Assembly (NCBI GenBank): GCA_963696495.1
Contig: CAVOKJ010000003.1
Coordinates: forward strand, 124,001 to 188,000
Origin: Bog-756 sp963696495
Lineage (GTDB): Bacteria; Actinomycetota; Acidimicrobiia; Acidimicrobiales; RAAP-2
Reading direction: 5' to 3'
DNA length: 64,000 bases
Shown piece by piece: positions 31,278-39,852 of this stretch (position 1 is the first letter of the stretch; each line of letters begins with the position of its first letter). Below the pieces are notes generated by a model, which saw nothing but the letters and a program-made list of their open reading frames with translations, was not told where the DNA came from and did no database searches. Both the position numbers and the translations under genes were made by a program.

Positions 31278-32402
31278 TCAGGCGACCGGACCGGTGGCCA
31301 GGTACTCCTCCACCGTCTTCTCGACGCAGACCGCGGTGTCGGAGACCGATCGGTCCTCGCCGAATCGGTCGCTCAGGGACACGACATGGGCGCCGCGCCG
31401 CTCCGCCTCCCGCCATCCCTCCGACGACACCCGGCCGGCCACGACCAGCGCCGGGACGCCGAGCCGGCCGGCGGCGGCCAACACCGAGCCCACGACCTTC
31501 CCGCGGAACGACATCGCGTCGAGCGAACCCTCCCCGGTGACCACGAGGGAGCTCTGCCCCATGACCGAGTCGAGGTCGAGCGCCTCCTCCACCACCTGGT
31601 AGCCGGAGCGGAGCCGGCCGCCGAGGGCCACGATCGCCCCGCCCATGCCGCCGGCGGCACCGGCGCCCGGCACGTCGAGCACGTCGACCCCGAGCTCTCG
31701 CCGGTACCGTTCGGCCAGCGATCGCAGCCGGTCCTCGAGCTCGACCACCTGGGCCCCGGTGGCCCCCTTCTGCGGTGCGAACTCCCGGGCGGCCTCGACG
31801 AACCCGATGTCGACGTCGCAGGCGCCGACCAGCTCCGCCCCTCCGAGACCACCGGCCTCCCGGACGGCGGTCAGCGCGCCGAGTCCACCGTCGGTCGTGG
31901 CCGACCCCCCGAGGCCCACCACCACCGTCCCCCGCCGTCCGGAACGGGGAGGGGTGGCCGGCGAGGCGTCCCCGGCCGGGCCCGGGTCGGTGGTCCCGGC
32001 CGCGTCGGCCGATCCCGCCGAGGCGACCGCCCGCGACGCGGCGACCACCAGTTGGCCGGTCCCCCGCGTCGAGGCGCCCATCACATCGTTCCCCTCGGCC
32101 CCCCCGGCCAGGGCGAGCCCGGACGCCCGGGCCATCTCGATGACGGCGACGCCGTCGGCCGACAGCCAGGTGGCCTCCACCGGGGCACCGAGCGGGCCCT
32201 CCACCACCGTCGTGACACGGTCACCACCCAGCTCGGCGAAGGTGTCGAGGAATCCCTCGCCGCCGTCGGACAGCGGCACCGCCCGGGTGGACCAACCCCG
32301 GGCCGAGGCCCCCCGGGCGATCGCCTCGCACACCTCACCGGCCGTGGCCGTCCCCCGGAACTTGTCGGGGACGGCGAGCACCAGCGGCACGTCAGCGGGC
32401 AC
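31278..32402 (-). CDS. glxK: glycerate kinase (GlxK/GarK family)
   Basis: 374 residues from GTG 32402. LAVPDKFRGTATAGEVCEAI, VPLSDGGEGFLDTFAELGG, VGLGGSATTDGGLGALTAV, the GAGAAGGMGGAIVALGG segment and LVVTGEGSLDAMSFRGKVVG are the conserved blocks of class II glycerate kinases, which phosphorylate D-glycerate to 2-phosphoglycerate. The insert at residues 130-155 is Pro/Ala/Gly-rich. It may link glyoxylate or glycerate metabolism to glycolysis; the gpgS gene 25 kb away also concerns glycerate chemistry but a link is speculative. It lies 80 bases downstream of ctaE on the same strand. Confidence 0.94.
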   Translation of the reverse strand: MPADVPLVLAVPDKFRGTATAGEVCEAIARGASARGWSTRAVPLSDGGEGFLDTFAELGGDRVTTVVEGPLGAPVEATWLSADGVAVIEMARASGLALAGGAEGNDVMGASTRGTGQLVVAASRAVASAGSADAAGTTDPGPAGDASPATPPRSGRRGTVVVGLGGSATTDGGLGALTAVREAGGLGGAELVGACDVDIGFVEAAREFAPQKGATGAQVVELEDRLRSLAERYRRELGVDVLDVPGAGAAGGMGGAIVALGGRLRSGYQVVEEALDLDSVMGQSSLVVTGEGSLDAMSFRGKVVGSVLAAAGRLGVPALVVAGRVSSEGWREAERRGAHVVSLSDRFGEDRSVSDTAVCVEKTVEEYLATGPVA

Positions 32403-32482
32403 GGACGACGGGATCGCCGTCGTCGTGAGGAGAGGAGCCGGGGATCAATGCCGACCGGTTCCGGTTCGGGGCGGGTGGCCGG

Positions 32483-33184
32483 TCAGGCGAACAGTGAGCT
32501 GACCACCGTCAGGATGACGGCCGACACGGCGATCCACACGGCGAAGAACCGGATGATCCTCACCTGGAACCACCGGCCGTCGTCGTACTTGCCCTGGTGG
32601 GCGCGCATCCACAGCCCGAACCCGATGAAGGTCAGCAGGATCAGGTGGGCCAGCGTCGAGCCCATGAAGAAGATGTAGGTCGAGGCGTAGCTGCCGTCGA
32701 TGGTCGTGAACGGGAGCACCTGGAACTGGTAGATCTGGAAGCCGACGGTCGCCAGCAGGGCCAGGAAGGCCAGCAGGGCGACGCCCGAGATCACGCTCCG
32801 GCTCTCGTTGTTGCGGGCGGACCGCTCCACCAGCCAGACCAGCAGGGCCGAGACCACGGCCAGGGCGGCCACGCCCACCGAGTAGGCCGGGTTGGCCTTC
32901 TGGATCTCCTGGACGATCGGGTTGCCCAGCCCGTCGGTGCAGGGATTGGCCTTCGAGCAGGCCGCCCCCCGCCACAGCCCTTCGGTGTTCAGGGCCCGCA
33001 GGTAGAACCAGGTGAACAGTTCGAGTAGCAGGAAGAGGGCGTCGCCACTGATGAACAGCCACAGGGCCAGGCGCTCCTTGTGGTCCTTCTTGACGGGGCT
33101 CTCGTGGTGGCCGCCCTCGTGACCCTCGGCGTGGTCGCCTCCGTCGTCGTGGGCATCATCGTGGTCGGTGGTGGTGACGGTCAT
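32483..33184 (-). CDS. ctaE: heme-copper oxidase subunit III
   Basis: 233 residues with five membrane segments (LALWLFISGDALFLLLELFT, SVGVAALAVVSALLVWLVER, ISGVALLAFLALLATVGFQI, ASTYIFFMGSTLAHLILLTF, IIRFFAVWIAVSAVILTVVS). The fold and FYLRALNTE are typical of the five-helix bacterial subunit III of cytochrome c oxidase, which stabilises the active site. The N-terminal 30 residues are extremely His/Asp/Glu-rich (DHDDAHDDGGDHAEGHEGGH), a possible metal-binding tail. Its ATG overlaps the ctaD stop (33181-33184), so the two are translationally coupled. Confidence 0.92.
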   Translation of the reverse strand: MTVTTTDHDDAHDDGGDHAEGHEGGHHESPVKKDHKERLALWLFISGDALFLLLELFTWFYLRALNTEGLWRGAACSKANPCTDGLGNPIVQEIQKANPAYSVGVAALAVVSALLVWLVERSARNNESRSVISGVALLAFLALLATVGFQIYQFQVLPFTTIDGSYASTYIFFMGSTLAHLILLTFIGFGLWMRAHQGKYDDGRWFQVRIIRFFAVWIAVSAVILTVVSSLFA

Positions 33185-35139
33185 GAGGGCTGACCCCCGC
33201 CGTCGGTCTGCTCGTTGGAACCGGCCGGTACCAGCTCGGGCTCCTGGTCAGGGGCACCCGGCTCCCGTTGGCCGTCGGGGACCGGCTCACCGTAGGTGTA
33301 GGGGTCGGAGGTCACGATTGGGTCGACCAGGAAGTTCTCCAGCGGGACAGGAGTCGGCACCTTCCACTCGAGGGTCTTCGAGTGCCAGGGGTTGGCCGGG
33401 GCGATCTTGCCGTGCCGGATGGAATGCAGGATGGCGTAGAGAAGGACCAGCCAGCCGGCCATCAGCAGATAGGCGCCCGCGGTCGACATCTGGTTGGCGT
33501 GGAGGAAGATCGGGTCGTAGTAGGCGATCCGTCGGGGCATTCCTTGGAACCCCTCCCAGAACTGGCCGAAGTAGGTGATCTGGATGCCGATGGCGATCAT
33601 CCAGAAGGCCACCTTCCCGATCCGTTCGTTGAGCATCCGGCCGGATATCTTCGGGAACCAGTAGCAGAGCGCGGCGGTGGCGCCGATCATGGCCCCGCCC
33701 AGCAGCGTGTAGTGGAAGTGGGCGGTGACGAACATGTCACCGTGGAAGTACTGGTCGGCGGGCACGTCGGACAGGTAGATGCCGGTGACCCCACCGATGA
33801 TGAAGTTCCACAGGAACAGATAGACGAAGTACATGGGCAGCCGGGTCCAGATGCTCCCCTTCCAGAGGGTGCCGATCAGGCACAGGAAGATGATCCCCGT
33901 CGGTATGGAGATCAACTCGGTGGTGAGCATGAAGGGGCCGGCCAGGTCGGGGGCCCATCCCGTCGTGAACATGTGGTGGGCCCACACCATGATCGAGAGC
34001 GCTTGAACGGCGACGAACGCGGCCACCAGCACCTTGTAGCCGAACACCGGCTTCCGGGCGAAGGTGCTGCAGATCTCCAACAGCGCAGCCACCGGAGGAA
34101 TGAGGATCACGTAGACCTCGGGGTGCCCCATGATCCAGAACACGTTCTCCCACAGCCAACCCGAGCCGCCCACCGCGGCCACGAAGAACGAGGTGCCGGT
34201 GGCCCGGTCGGTGATCATGCCGGTCATGGACAGCAGGAAGGCCGGCATGGCGTAGAGGCCGAGGGCGCTCCCGAGGATCGACCCCCAGGTGAAGATGGGC
34301 AGCCGGGCCATGGTCATGCCCTTGGCCCGCATGGTGATGACGGTCACGATGTTGTTGATGCCGGCGACGGTGACCGACACGACGAAGGTGATGATGGTGA
34401 TGGCGAAGGCGTCCATGGCCGGCGGGGCCTGCACGGACAGCGGCGCGTAGGTCGTCCACCCGGCGTTCACCCCACCCAGGGCGAAGGTGGCGAGCAGGCA
34501 GGGGACGGCCGACACCACCACCCAGAAGCTCATGGCGTTGAGGCGGGGGAAGGCCATGTCCTTGGCACCGATCATGATCGGCATGACGAAGTTGGTGAAG
34601 GGACCCGTCACCATGATGATGGTGGCGATGATCATGCACATCCCGTGGATGGTCACGATCGAGTTGTAGGTCTGCGGGTCGAGGAAGCTCGAGTGGGGAC
34701 TCAGCAGCTGGGTCCGGATCATCATCGCCAGGGTGCCGCCGACCCCGAAGAGCACCATCACCAGCACCAGGTACTGGGTCCCCACCACCTTGTGGTCCGT
34801 GCAGAACTTCCAGTAGCGGGCCTTGCCCTGGCCGACGCCGGCGGCGTAGAGCTCGTCCTCGTGGGTCTGGTCGTGCCCCAGCGCCCAGCGGATCGGGGCG
34901 TTGAACGTGCCCATCCCGACGTTGAAGCCCACCACCCAGGCGACCATGGTGACGGTGACCACCATGTCGGTTCCCCAGTTCGAACCCTGGAGCAGGGCGT
35001 GGGAGATCAGCCAGCCGAGGAAGCCGAGGAAGATGCCGAAGCCGAGCCCGGTGAAGATGTTCTGGTGGCGGTAGAACCCGCCGGCCTTGGGTCCGATGGG
35101 CGTGTCCTCGAGCAGTGGTGGTGCGATGGCTGTCGTCAC
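33181..35139 (-). CDS. ctaD: heme-copper oxidase subunit I (aa3-type)
   Basis: 652 residues from GTG 35139 with AAAGGG upstream. It carries low-spin heme ligands His165 and His476, heme a3 ligand His474 (FVTAHFHYTLLGG), CuB ligands His339, His388 and His389, the His-Tyr pair Tyr343 (GHPEVY) and the D-channel Asp194 (GAKDMAFPR) and Glu341. The residue equivalent to the K-channel lysine in IPTGxK is Ile417 (IPTGIIF). Two extra membrane segments (about 28-50, 58-85) precede the canonical first helix. It reduces oxygen to water with proton pumping in the cytoplasmic membrane, encoded in the cupredoxin-ctaC-ctaD-ctaE operon. Confidence 0.95.
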   Translation of the reverse strand: MTTAIAPPLLEDTPIGPKAGGFYRHQNIFTGLGFGIFLGFLGWLISHALLQGSNWGTDMVVTVTMVAWVVGFNVGMGTFNAPIRWALGHDQTHEDELYAAGVGQGKARYWKFCTDHKVVGTQYLVLVMVLFGVGGTLAMMIRTQLLSPHSSFLDPQTYNSIVTIHGMCMIIATIIMVTGPFTNFVMPIMIGAKDMAFPRLNAMSFWVVVSAVPCLLATFALGGVNAGWTTYAPLSVQAPPAMDAFAITIITFVVSVTVAGINNIVTVITMRAKGMTMARLPIFTWGSILGSALGLYAMPAFLLSMTGMITDRATGTSFFVAAVGGSGWLWENVFWIMGHPEVYVILIPPVAALLEICSTFARKPVFGYKVLVAAFVAVQALSIMVWAHHMFTTGWAPDLAGPFMLTTELISIPTGIIFLCLIGTLWKGSIWTRLPMYFVYLFLWNFIIGGVTGIYLSDVPADQYFHGDMFVTAHFHYTLLGGAMIGATAALCYWFPKISGRMLNERIGKVAFWMIAIGIQITYFGQFWEGFQGMPRRIAYYDPIFLHANQMSTAGAYLLMAGWLVLLYAILHSIRHGKIAPANPWHSKTLEWKVPTPVPLENFLVDPIVTSDPYTYGEPVPDGQREPGAPDQEPELVPAGSNEQTDGGGQPS

Positions 35140-35215
35140 GGTTGTGCCCTTTCGTTGCCGCATCCAACGGCATCGAGGCGTCGGCGCCTCATGCTGGGTC
35201 GTGCTTCGAGTTGCG

Positions 35216-36031
35216 TCATGAACCGATCCTCGCCGTCAGCGCGGCCGACGACGCGCTCGCCCCCTGGGTCTGGAGCCACTGCGAGAACCGGGTGGGGGTG
35301 ACCACCGAGCCAGGGGCGTCCATGAACGAGTGGTAGAGGCCGCAGAGCTGGCTGCACCGGACCTCGAAGGTGCCCAGCTTGTTCGGCGTGGTCCGGATCA
35401 CCGTCGTCTCTCCCGGGTTGGCGTCCACCTGGGTACCGAGCTGCACCGGCCAGAACCCGTGGGTCACGTCCACCGACGTCACGTTGAACTCGACCGGCCG
35501 GTTGACGGGGAGCACCAGCGCCCGGGTCTCCACACCGGTGCCGGGGTAGGAGAAGGTCCACACCCACTGCTGGCCGGTCACGTTGACCTGGAGCGTGTTC
35601 GGATGGGTCACCTGTTGCGAGCTCCAGACGGCCAGGCCCCAGACCAGGAGCACGATCACCAGCAGCGTGGACGACACCAGCCAGACGACCGTCATGGGGC
35701 CGTTGCCCCGCATCGGTGGGCCGTCGGGCGGTGGCTCGTCCTGGTTGCCCCGGTGCCGCCAGGCGACCAGGCTGTAGGCCCCCACCGCGTAGACGAATGC
35801 GGCGACCGGGGCGGCGAGCACGGTGAAGAAGACCATGGTGTTGAAGACGTCCGTGCCGGTGCTCGACAGCATGGTCGGCAGGAGGTGGTGGGGGGCGTAG
35901 AACCCGATGAGCACGCCGACGGCCGTCATGATCAGCCAGATGATGAAGATCTTGCCCCCGGGGCGGGAGAAGAACGGCTTGCCGCTCAGCACGGTGTGCT
36001 CGATGTCGTCAGCCTGTTGCTCAAACGACAT
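35216..36031 (-). CDS. ctaC: heme-copper oxidase subunit II (CuA)
   Basis: 271 residues from ATG 36031. Three hydrophobic segments (28-45, 65-90, 114-137) precede the periplasmic-facing cupredoxin domain, one more than the usual two-helix hairpin. The binuclear CuA ligands are all present: His191 (DVTHGFW), Cys226 and Cys230 (CSQLCGLYHSFM), His234 and Met237; the usual Glu between the cysteines is Gln. It accepts electrons from cytochrome c or another donor and passes them to ctaD. Its start overlaps the end of the upstream cupredoxin gene by 11 bases, and ctaD starts 76 bases after its stop. Confidence 0.94.
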   Translation of the reverse strand: MSFEQQADDIEHTVLSGKPFFSRPGGKIFIIWLIMTAVGVLIGFYAPHHLLPTMLSSTGTDVFNTMVFFTVLAAPVAAFVYAVGAYSLVAWRHRGNQDEPPPDGPPMRGNGPMTVVWLVSSTLLVIVLLVWGLAVWSSQQVTHPNTLQVNVTGQQWVWTFSYPGTGVETRALVLPVNRPVEFNVTSVDVTHGFWPVQLGTQVDANPGETTVIRTTPNKLGTFEVRCSQLCGLYHSFMDAPGSVVTPTRFSQWLQTQGASASSAALTARIGS

Positions 36032-36776
36032 GGATGAACCCCGACATGAACCCGAATGCTCCCATTGTCCCTCCGAACCCGGCGACCATCTGACCGCAGG
36101 GGAACTCGCAGTTCCACGCCAAGGTTCCCTTGCCGCCCGAGACGAAGCTGAACACCACGGTGTTGTACTGGCCGTTGTCCGTCTGGTTGTCGCCACCGAC
36201 GGCGGGCAGCGGCACGTTCAGGAAGAACTTGGAGTCGTAGCCCGGCACGCCCCGGACGGTGAACGTGTGGCCGACGTTGTTGGGGTCGATCGACGTCTTC
36301 AGCTTGCCGTTGAAGCGCGCCACCCCTCCGACGGTCCCTCGCACCGTGGCGAAGAACGGATCGTTGAGCGACCCGCCCGAGTCGTACTGGTGCACGGTGA
36401 CGGTGACCAGCGCGTGGGCGGGCACCTGGTAGACGTTGGAGGGTCCGTAGGCCGGCCAGCTCGGGTTGCCGCTCGGGTGGATCGGCACACCGTTGACGCT
36501 GCCGGTGGAGTCAGGGTACGTGTTGAACGCCAGCGACACGTGGGGGATGGCGTGACCGTTCACCAGGAAGGTGCCGACGGGCTGGGCGACGGTCGTGCCC
36601 GACGGCGACTTGTAGGTCTCGGAGTAGAAGAAGGCGGCCACGCCCCCAATGACCACCAGCGCCACCACGAAGGTTGCGATGAGGCCCCAGGGCCGCACCC
36701 GACCGTCCCCCTCTGGTCGAGAACCTGCCAGCTCCGCCTCGCTGGCCGACCCGGGCTGCGCCGTTTCTTCGGCCAT
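36021..36776 (-). CDS. membrane-anchored cupredoxin-like protein of the oxidase operon
   Basis: 251 residues from ATG 36776. One N-terminal membrane anchor (LIATFVVALVVIGGVAAFFY, 32-51) is followed by an extracytoplasmic beta-rich domain: AHALVTVTVHQYDSGGSLND, GHTFTVRGVPGYDSKFFLNV with His170, and a C-terminal WNCEFPCGQM (Cys223, Cys227) then GGTMGAFGFMSGFIHVV. The arrangement resembles a cupredoxin with a two-Cys loop, but the CuA-type His between Cys and Met is missing. It may be an electron donor to, or copper chaperone for, the oxidase. It is first in the ctaCDE operon, overlapping ctaC by 11 bases. The frame upstream of ATG is low-complexity and not used. Confidence 0.75.
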   Translation of the reverse strand: MAEETAQPGSASEAELAGSRPEGDGRVRPWGLIATFVVALVVIGGVAAFFYSETYKSPSGTTVAQPVGTFLVNGHAIPHVSLAFNTYPDSTGSVNGVPIHPSGNPSWPAYGPSNVYQVPAHALVTVTVHQYDSGGSLNDPFFATVRGTVGGVARFNGKLKTSIDPNNVGHTFTVRGVPGYDSKFFLNVPLPAVGGDNQTDNGQYNTVVFSFVSGGKGTLAWNCEFPCGQMVAGFGGTMGAFGFMSGFIHVV

Positions 36777-37030
36777 GTCACCTACTTCCACTGCTACTGC
36801 GGCACTGACGGATCGACGGGACCTCGTCGAAACTGGCGAGAACCCGACCAAATCCGAATAAGACTTTCGTAAACGGTTTAGCTCTCGGCCGACAAGGTAG
36901 CAAGCCTTTGGGTCCGATGCGGGGACTTTCTGTGCTGGGACCTCCGAGCGGACCGGCGCGGCCTCGGAAATGCTCGGAATTACCGGTGCGATCCAGGAAT
37001 TGACGGCCGGGGGGACCGGGGTGGCGTCGG

Positions 37031-37036
37031 TAAGGT
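37031..37036 (+). promoter_or_regulatory. -10 box TAAGGT for the 37044 gene
   Basis: TAAGGT ends 7 bases before GTG 37044; leaderless transcript expected. Confidence 0.35.
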
Positions 37037-37043
37037 GGGAACG

Positions 37044-37592
37044 GTGCCACGGACCGACCCAGCGGCAGCTCCCGGCGACCGGCCCGGCGGACCGGCCGGA
37101 ACGGGAGGGGGCGGAGCTGGAGGGGACGGAGCTGGAGGGGACGGAGCTGGAGGGGACGGAGCTGGAGGGGACAAGGTGGGCAGAGCCCCATCGGGCGCCA
37201 AGGCGACCGGAGAGCGGCTCACCGGGGCCGACGCACTGCGCCTCCATCTCACCCTCGCCGCAGGTCTGGCGCTCTGCGTCGCCGCATTCACGTTCGAGCT
37301 GCTGCGTGCCCTGGGCGGCCACGAGTTCAGTTGGCTCTACGTCTTCGAGTGGCCGGTGTTCGCCGGGTTCGCCCTCTACATGTGGTGGAGCCTGCTCAAC
37401 GGCCACGACCGGCGTCGACCGGCCTCCCCGTCGGCGCCGGTCCGCGACGACGGCCCGAGCCGCCCGGGGGAACCGACCCCTCACGGCCAGGGCCAGCGGG
37501 CGCCCGGCGACGGGGACGAGGACCTGCAGGCATGGAACCGCTATCTCCGGGACATGGAGGCCGCCGAGGGCGAGGACGAGCCGCCGGACTGA
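37044..37592 (+). CDS. small two-helix membrane protein with GAGGD repeats
   Basis: 182 residues if started at GTG 37044 (VPRTDPAAAPG); an in-frame GTG at 37035 sits in the -10 and is less likely. An N-terminal disordered stretch contains four exact GAGGD repeats. Two membrane helices follow (LHLTLAAGLALCVAAFTFEL and WLYVFEWPVFAGFALYMWWS), and a Pro/Gly-rich charged tail ends DLQAWNRYLRDMEAAEGEDE. The position between the oxidase operon and ctaG, and the size, suggest an oxidase accessory protein of the ctaF type, but sequence alone does not prove that. Confidence 0.6.
   Translation: MPRTDPAAAPGDRPGGPAGTGGGGAGGDGAGGDGAGGDGAGGDKVGRAPSGAKATGERLTGADALRLHLTLAAGLALCVAAFTFELLRALGGHEFSWLYVFEWPVFAGFALYMWWSLLNGHDRRRPASPSAPVRDDGPSRPGEPTPHGQGQRAPGDGDEDLQAWNRYLRDMEAAEGEDEPPD
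37113..37172 (+). repeat. four exact 15-base repeats coding GAGGD
   Basis: GGAGCTGGAGGGGAC occurs four times in perfect tandem, in frame within the 37044 gene. Exact copies imply recent slippage and probable length variation. Confidence 0.9.
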
Positions 37593-37622
37593 GCGGCGAG
37601 GTCGACCCGTGGGCCGCTCGGT

Positions 37623-38486
37623 TCAGCCCCCCACGCGGCCCAGCGCCCGCTCGAGCGACGCGGAGATGCCGCCTTCGGAGCCGTACAGGCGATAGGCCAC
37701 GAGCACCAGGGCGGGGATGGCCCAGAAGTCGCCGCACACCCACAGGATGCCGGCGGCGAACCGCTGGTCGCGGAGGGCGGCGACCGGGCCGTCCATGAGC
37801 ACGTTCATCGAGTACCACGGGGTCTTCGTGAAGATGGCCATGGCCATGGCCAGCACCAGCATCTCGAACGCCGTCACCACGATGGCGGCGATCTGCATGG
37901 ACGGTGCACCCCTCGGTGGTGAGGGGTGCGAGGGCAGGATGATCCTCCAGAACAGATAGCCCGTCACGACGAAGCTGGGCGCCATCAACCAGTTCATCGT
38001 CCAGTCGTTCCACGAGGCCCAGTCGAAAACGGCCGGGATGTGCCAGAGGACCATGACCCCGTTGAACAGGACGATGGCGACCACCGGCAGTGCCAGGAAC
38101 GAGCCGGTGCCCCGCAGCCAGGCCCAGGCCGGTGACCGGTGATAGGCGGTGAGGAAGCGCCGCCGCGCCCCGACCGGCAGGGCGAACAGCAGCGGGACAC
38201 GGGCTCCTCCCACCACGAGCAGGGGCGGCAGGTAGAACATCTCGAGCACGTGGGTGACCATGTGGACGCTCAGCCACGGCATCGCCCACCGTTCGAGCGG
38301 ACCCGACGCCACGGCGGCCACCCCTAGCAGGCCGGCGTAGAACACCAGGCTCCTCCGCCGGGTCCGGCGCCGGTGGGCCTCGCTCTGGCGGGCCGCCAAC
38401 CTCCTCAGCCCGATCTCGTGGGCCACCCCGATGGCCAGGGCCAGTACCCCGAGGGGGGTGATCTGCCACATCGGCGGGATCGGCAT
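37623..38486 (-). CDS. ctaG: CtaG-type cytochrome c oxidase assembly protein
   Basis: 287 residues, seven or more membrane segments. SVHMVTHVLEMFYLPPLLVVGG, FNGVMVLWHIPAVFDWASWN and AIFTKTPWYSMNVLMDG contain the membrane-embedded His and Met residues of the caa3_CtaG family (Bacillus type), proposed to bring copper to the CuB site of oxidase. ATG 38486 is preceded about 28 bases upstream by TAGAGT (38519-38514), so this gene has a short leader. It belongs with the ctaCDE operon and SCO1 fusion nearby. Converges on the small membrane protein gene. Confidence 0.88.
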   Translation of the reverse strand: MPIPPMWQITPLGVLALAIGVAHEIGLRRLAARQSEAHRRRTRRRSLVFYAGLLGVAAVASGPLERWAMPWLSVHMVTHVLEMFYLPPLLVVGGARVPLLFALPVGARRRFLTAYHRSPAWAWLRGTGSFLALPVVAIVLFNGVMVLWHIPAVFDWASWNDWTMNWLMAPSFVVTGYLFWRIILPSHPSPPRGAPSMQIAAIVVTAFEMLVLAMAMAIFTKTPWYSMNVLMDGPVAALRDQRFAAGILWVCGDFWAIPALVLVAYRLYGSEGGISASLERALGRVGG

Positions 38487-38649
38487 CAGCTCATGTTCCC
38501 AGCACCGACGCCCACTCTACCCACCCGGCTCCGGCCGCCCCCCCAGCGCCCCGCCCGCCCACCTGCTCCGTCCACCCATCCGCGTCCGGCCGGCCCCGTG
38601 CGCCCGGCCACCCGGTCGCCGGTCGCCGTCTACCCGGGCGGGCGGGTCC

Positions 38650-39852
38650 TCACGAGGAGGAGCCGTAGGGCACGGGAACGGTGATCGTGCTCGAGCGGGT
38701 CCAGCGGGCCGACCCGGCACCGAGCGTCCACACCGTCAGCTTCGAGCCCGACACGACGAAGGCGTCCGTCTCGGGTCCCACGGCGGCCACCGCCCCGGTC
38801 CCCGGAGGCGGGGTGGGCAGCGTCACCCAGGAGCCGCCCGGGCCGCCGATGGTCGCGAGCTGCCGCCGTCTTCCCGAGGCCAGGAGAGCGGTGACCTCCT
38901 GGCCGCCTCCTCCCCCGACCGCGGTGGCGGCCAGCCTCCAGGACGAGGGGACCGGCTGTCGGGACGACACGGTCCACCGGGTGGGGGCGCCCTGTCCCCA
39001 GAAGGCGACCAACGAGGTGCCCGAGCCCGGACCTTCGCTGGCCAGCCCGGCGTCCCCCCCGGTCGTCGGCTCGAGGCGCACCACCGAGGACTGGCCGACC
39101 GGACCGGCTGCGGTGGCGAGTGACGGGCCCACGCCCACCCAGGAGGCCGACCCGTGGTCGCCGGACGACGACCGGTCCCCGCTCAGCAGCCCGAGCCGGC
39201 CGCCCGAGTGGCACGAGGCTCCGACCAGCGGCTCACCGGTGGCATCGAAGGCCACCGCGGTGATGGCGGTGACCCGGCAGCCGGTCGGCCGCCGGGCGAG
39301 CGCGGTCGTCGAGACCATCGGATCCCAGGACGAGAGGCTCCCCGTGCTCGAGAGCACGGTCTGGCCGGCCCCGGACACCAGGGCCAGCAGACTGCCGTCC
39401 GGCGCCGCCGCCAGCCCGTCCGGCGCACCGACCAGGGCGGCCGGGAGTTGGCCCGACGACCAGCTGATCCCGCCGGTCGCCGTCCGGGCCAGCGGGGAGA
39501 AGGTGAGGCTCTCCGACGTGAGGAAGCCCGCGGTCAGCGCTCCGGTCGGCGGGGCCGCCACCACGAGGCCCCCGTTGCTCGCCACCCCGGGGGGCGTGCG
39601 GAGCACCCAGGAGGACCGGCCGGTCGGGCGGAGGAAGAGCTGCCAGAAGGTGTTGAGGGGATCGTCGAGATGGCCCATGGGCAGGACGATGGACGACTGG
39701 ACGCCGGTGGTGGTCGAGGCGACGAGCGGCAGCGCCGGCTGCCCGGGGTCGGGGACGACCGTCGGTGGACTCCCCAACCTCTGGACGATGACGACCACCA
39801 CGACCAGGACGAGGGCCACACCGACGACCACCGCCAGTGTCCGGCCCCTCAT
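38650..39852 (-). CDS. membrane-anchored extracytoplasmic protein of unknown function
   Basis: 400 residues from ATG 39852, which overlaps the SCO1-fusion stop as ATGA. Residues 5-25 (TLAVVVGVALVLVVVVVIVQ) anchor the protein; the rest is Gly/Ser/Thr/Val-rich with repeated segments such as DGLAAAPDGSLLALVSGAGQ, AVAFDATGEPLVGASCHSGG and VGPETDAFVVSGSKLTVWTL (20 residues each) that look like beta-propeller blades. No catalytic motif is seen. Tight coupling to the SCO1 fusion implies a role in copper delivery or oxidase assembly, or simply a shared surface complex. Confidence 0.6.
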   Translation of the reverse strand: MRGRTLAVVVGVALVLVVVVVIVQRLGSPPTVVPDPGQPALPLVASTTTGVQSSIVLPMGHLDDPLNTFWQLFLRPTGRSSWVLRTPPGVASNGGLVVAAPPTGALTAGFLTSESLTFSPLARTATGGISWSSGQLPAALVGAPDGLAAAPDGSLLALVSGAGQTVLSSTGSLSSWDPMVSTTALARRPTGCRVTAITAVAFDATGEPLVGASCHSGGRLGLLSGDRSSSGDHGSASWVGVGPSLATAAGPVGQSSVVRLEPTTGGDAGLASEGPGSGTSLVAFWGQGAPTRWTVSSRQPVPSSWRLAATAVGGGGGQEVTALLASGRRRQLATIGGPGGSWVTLPTPPPGTGAVAAVGPETDAFVVSGSKLTVWTLGAGSARWTRSSTITVPVPYGSSS

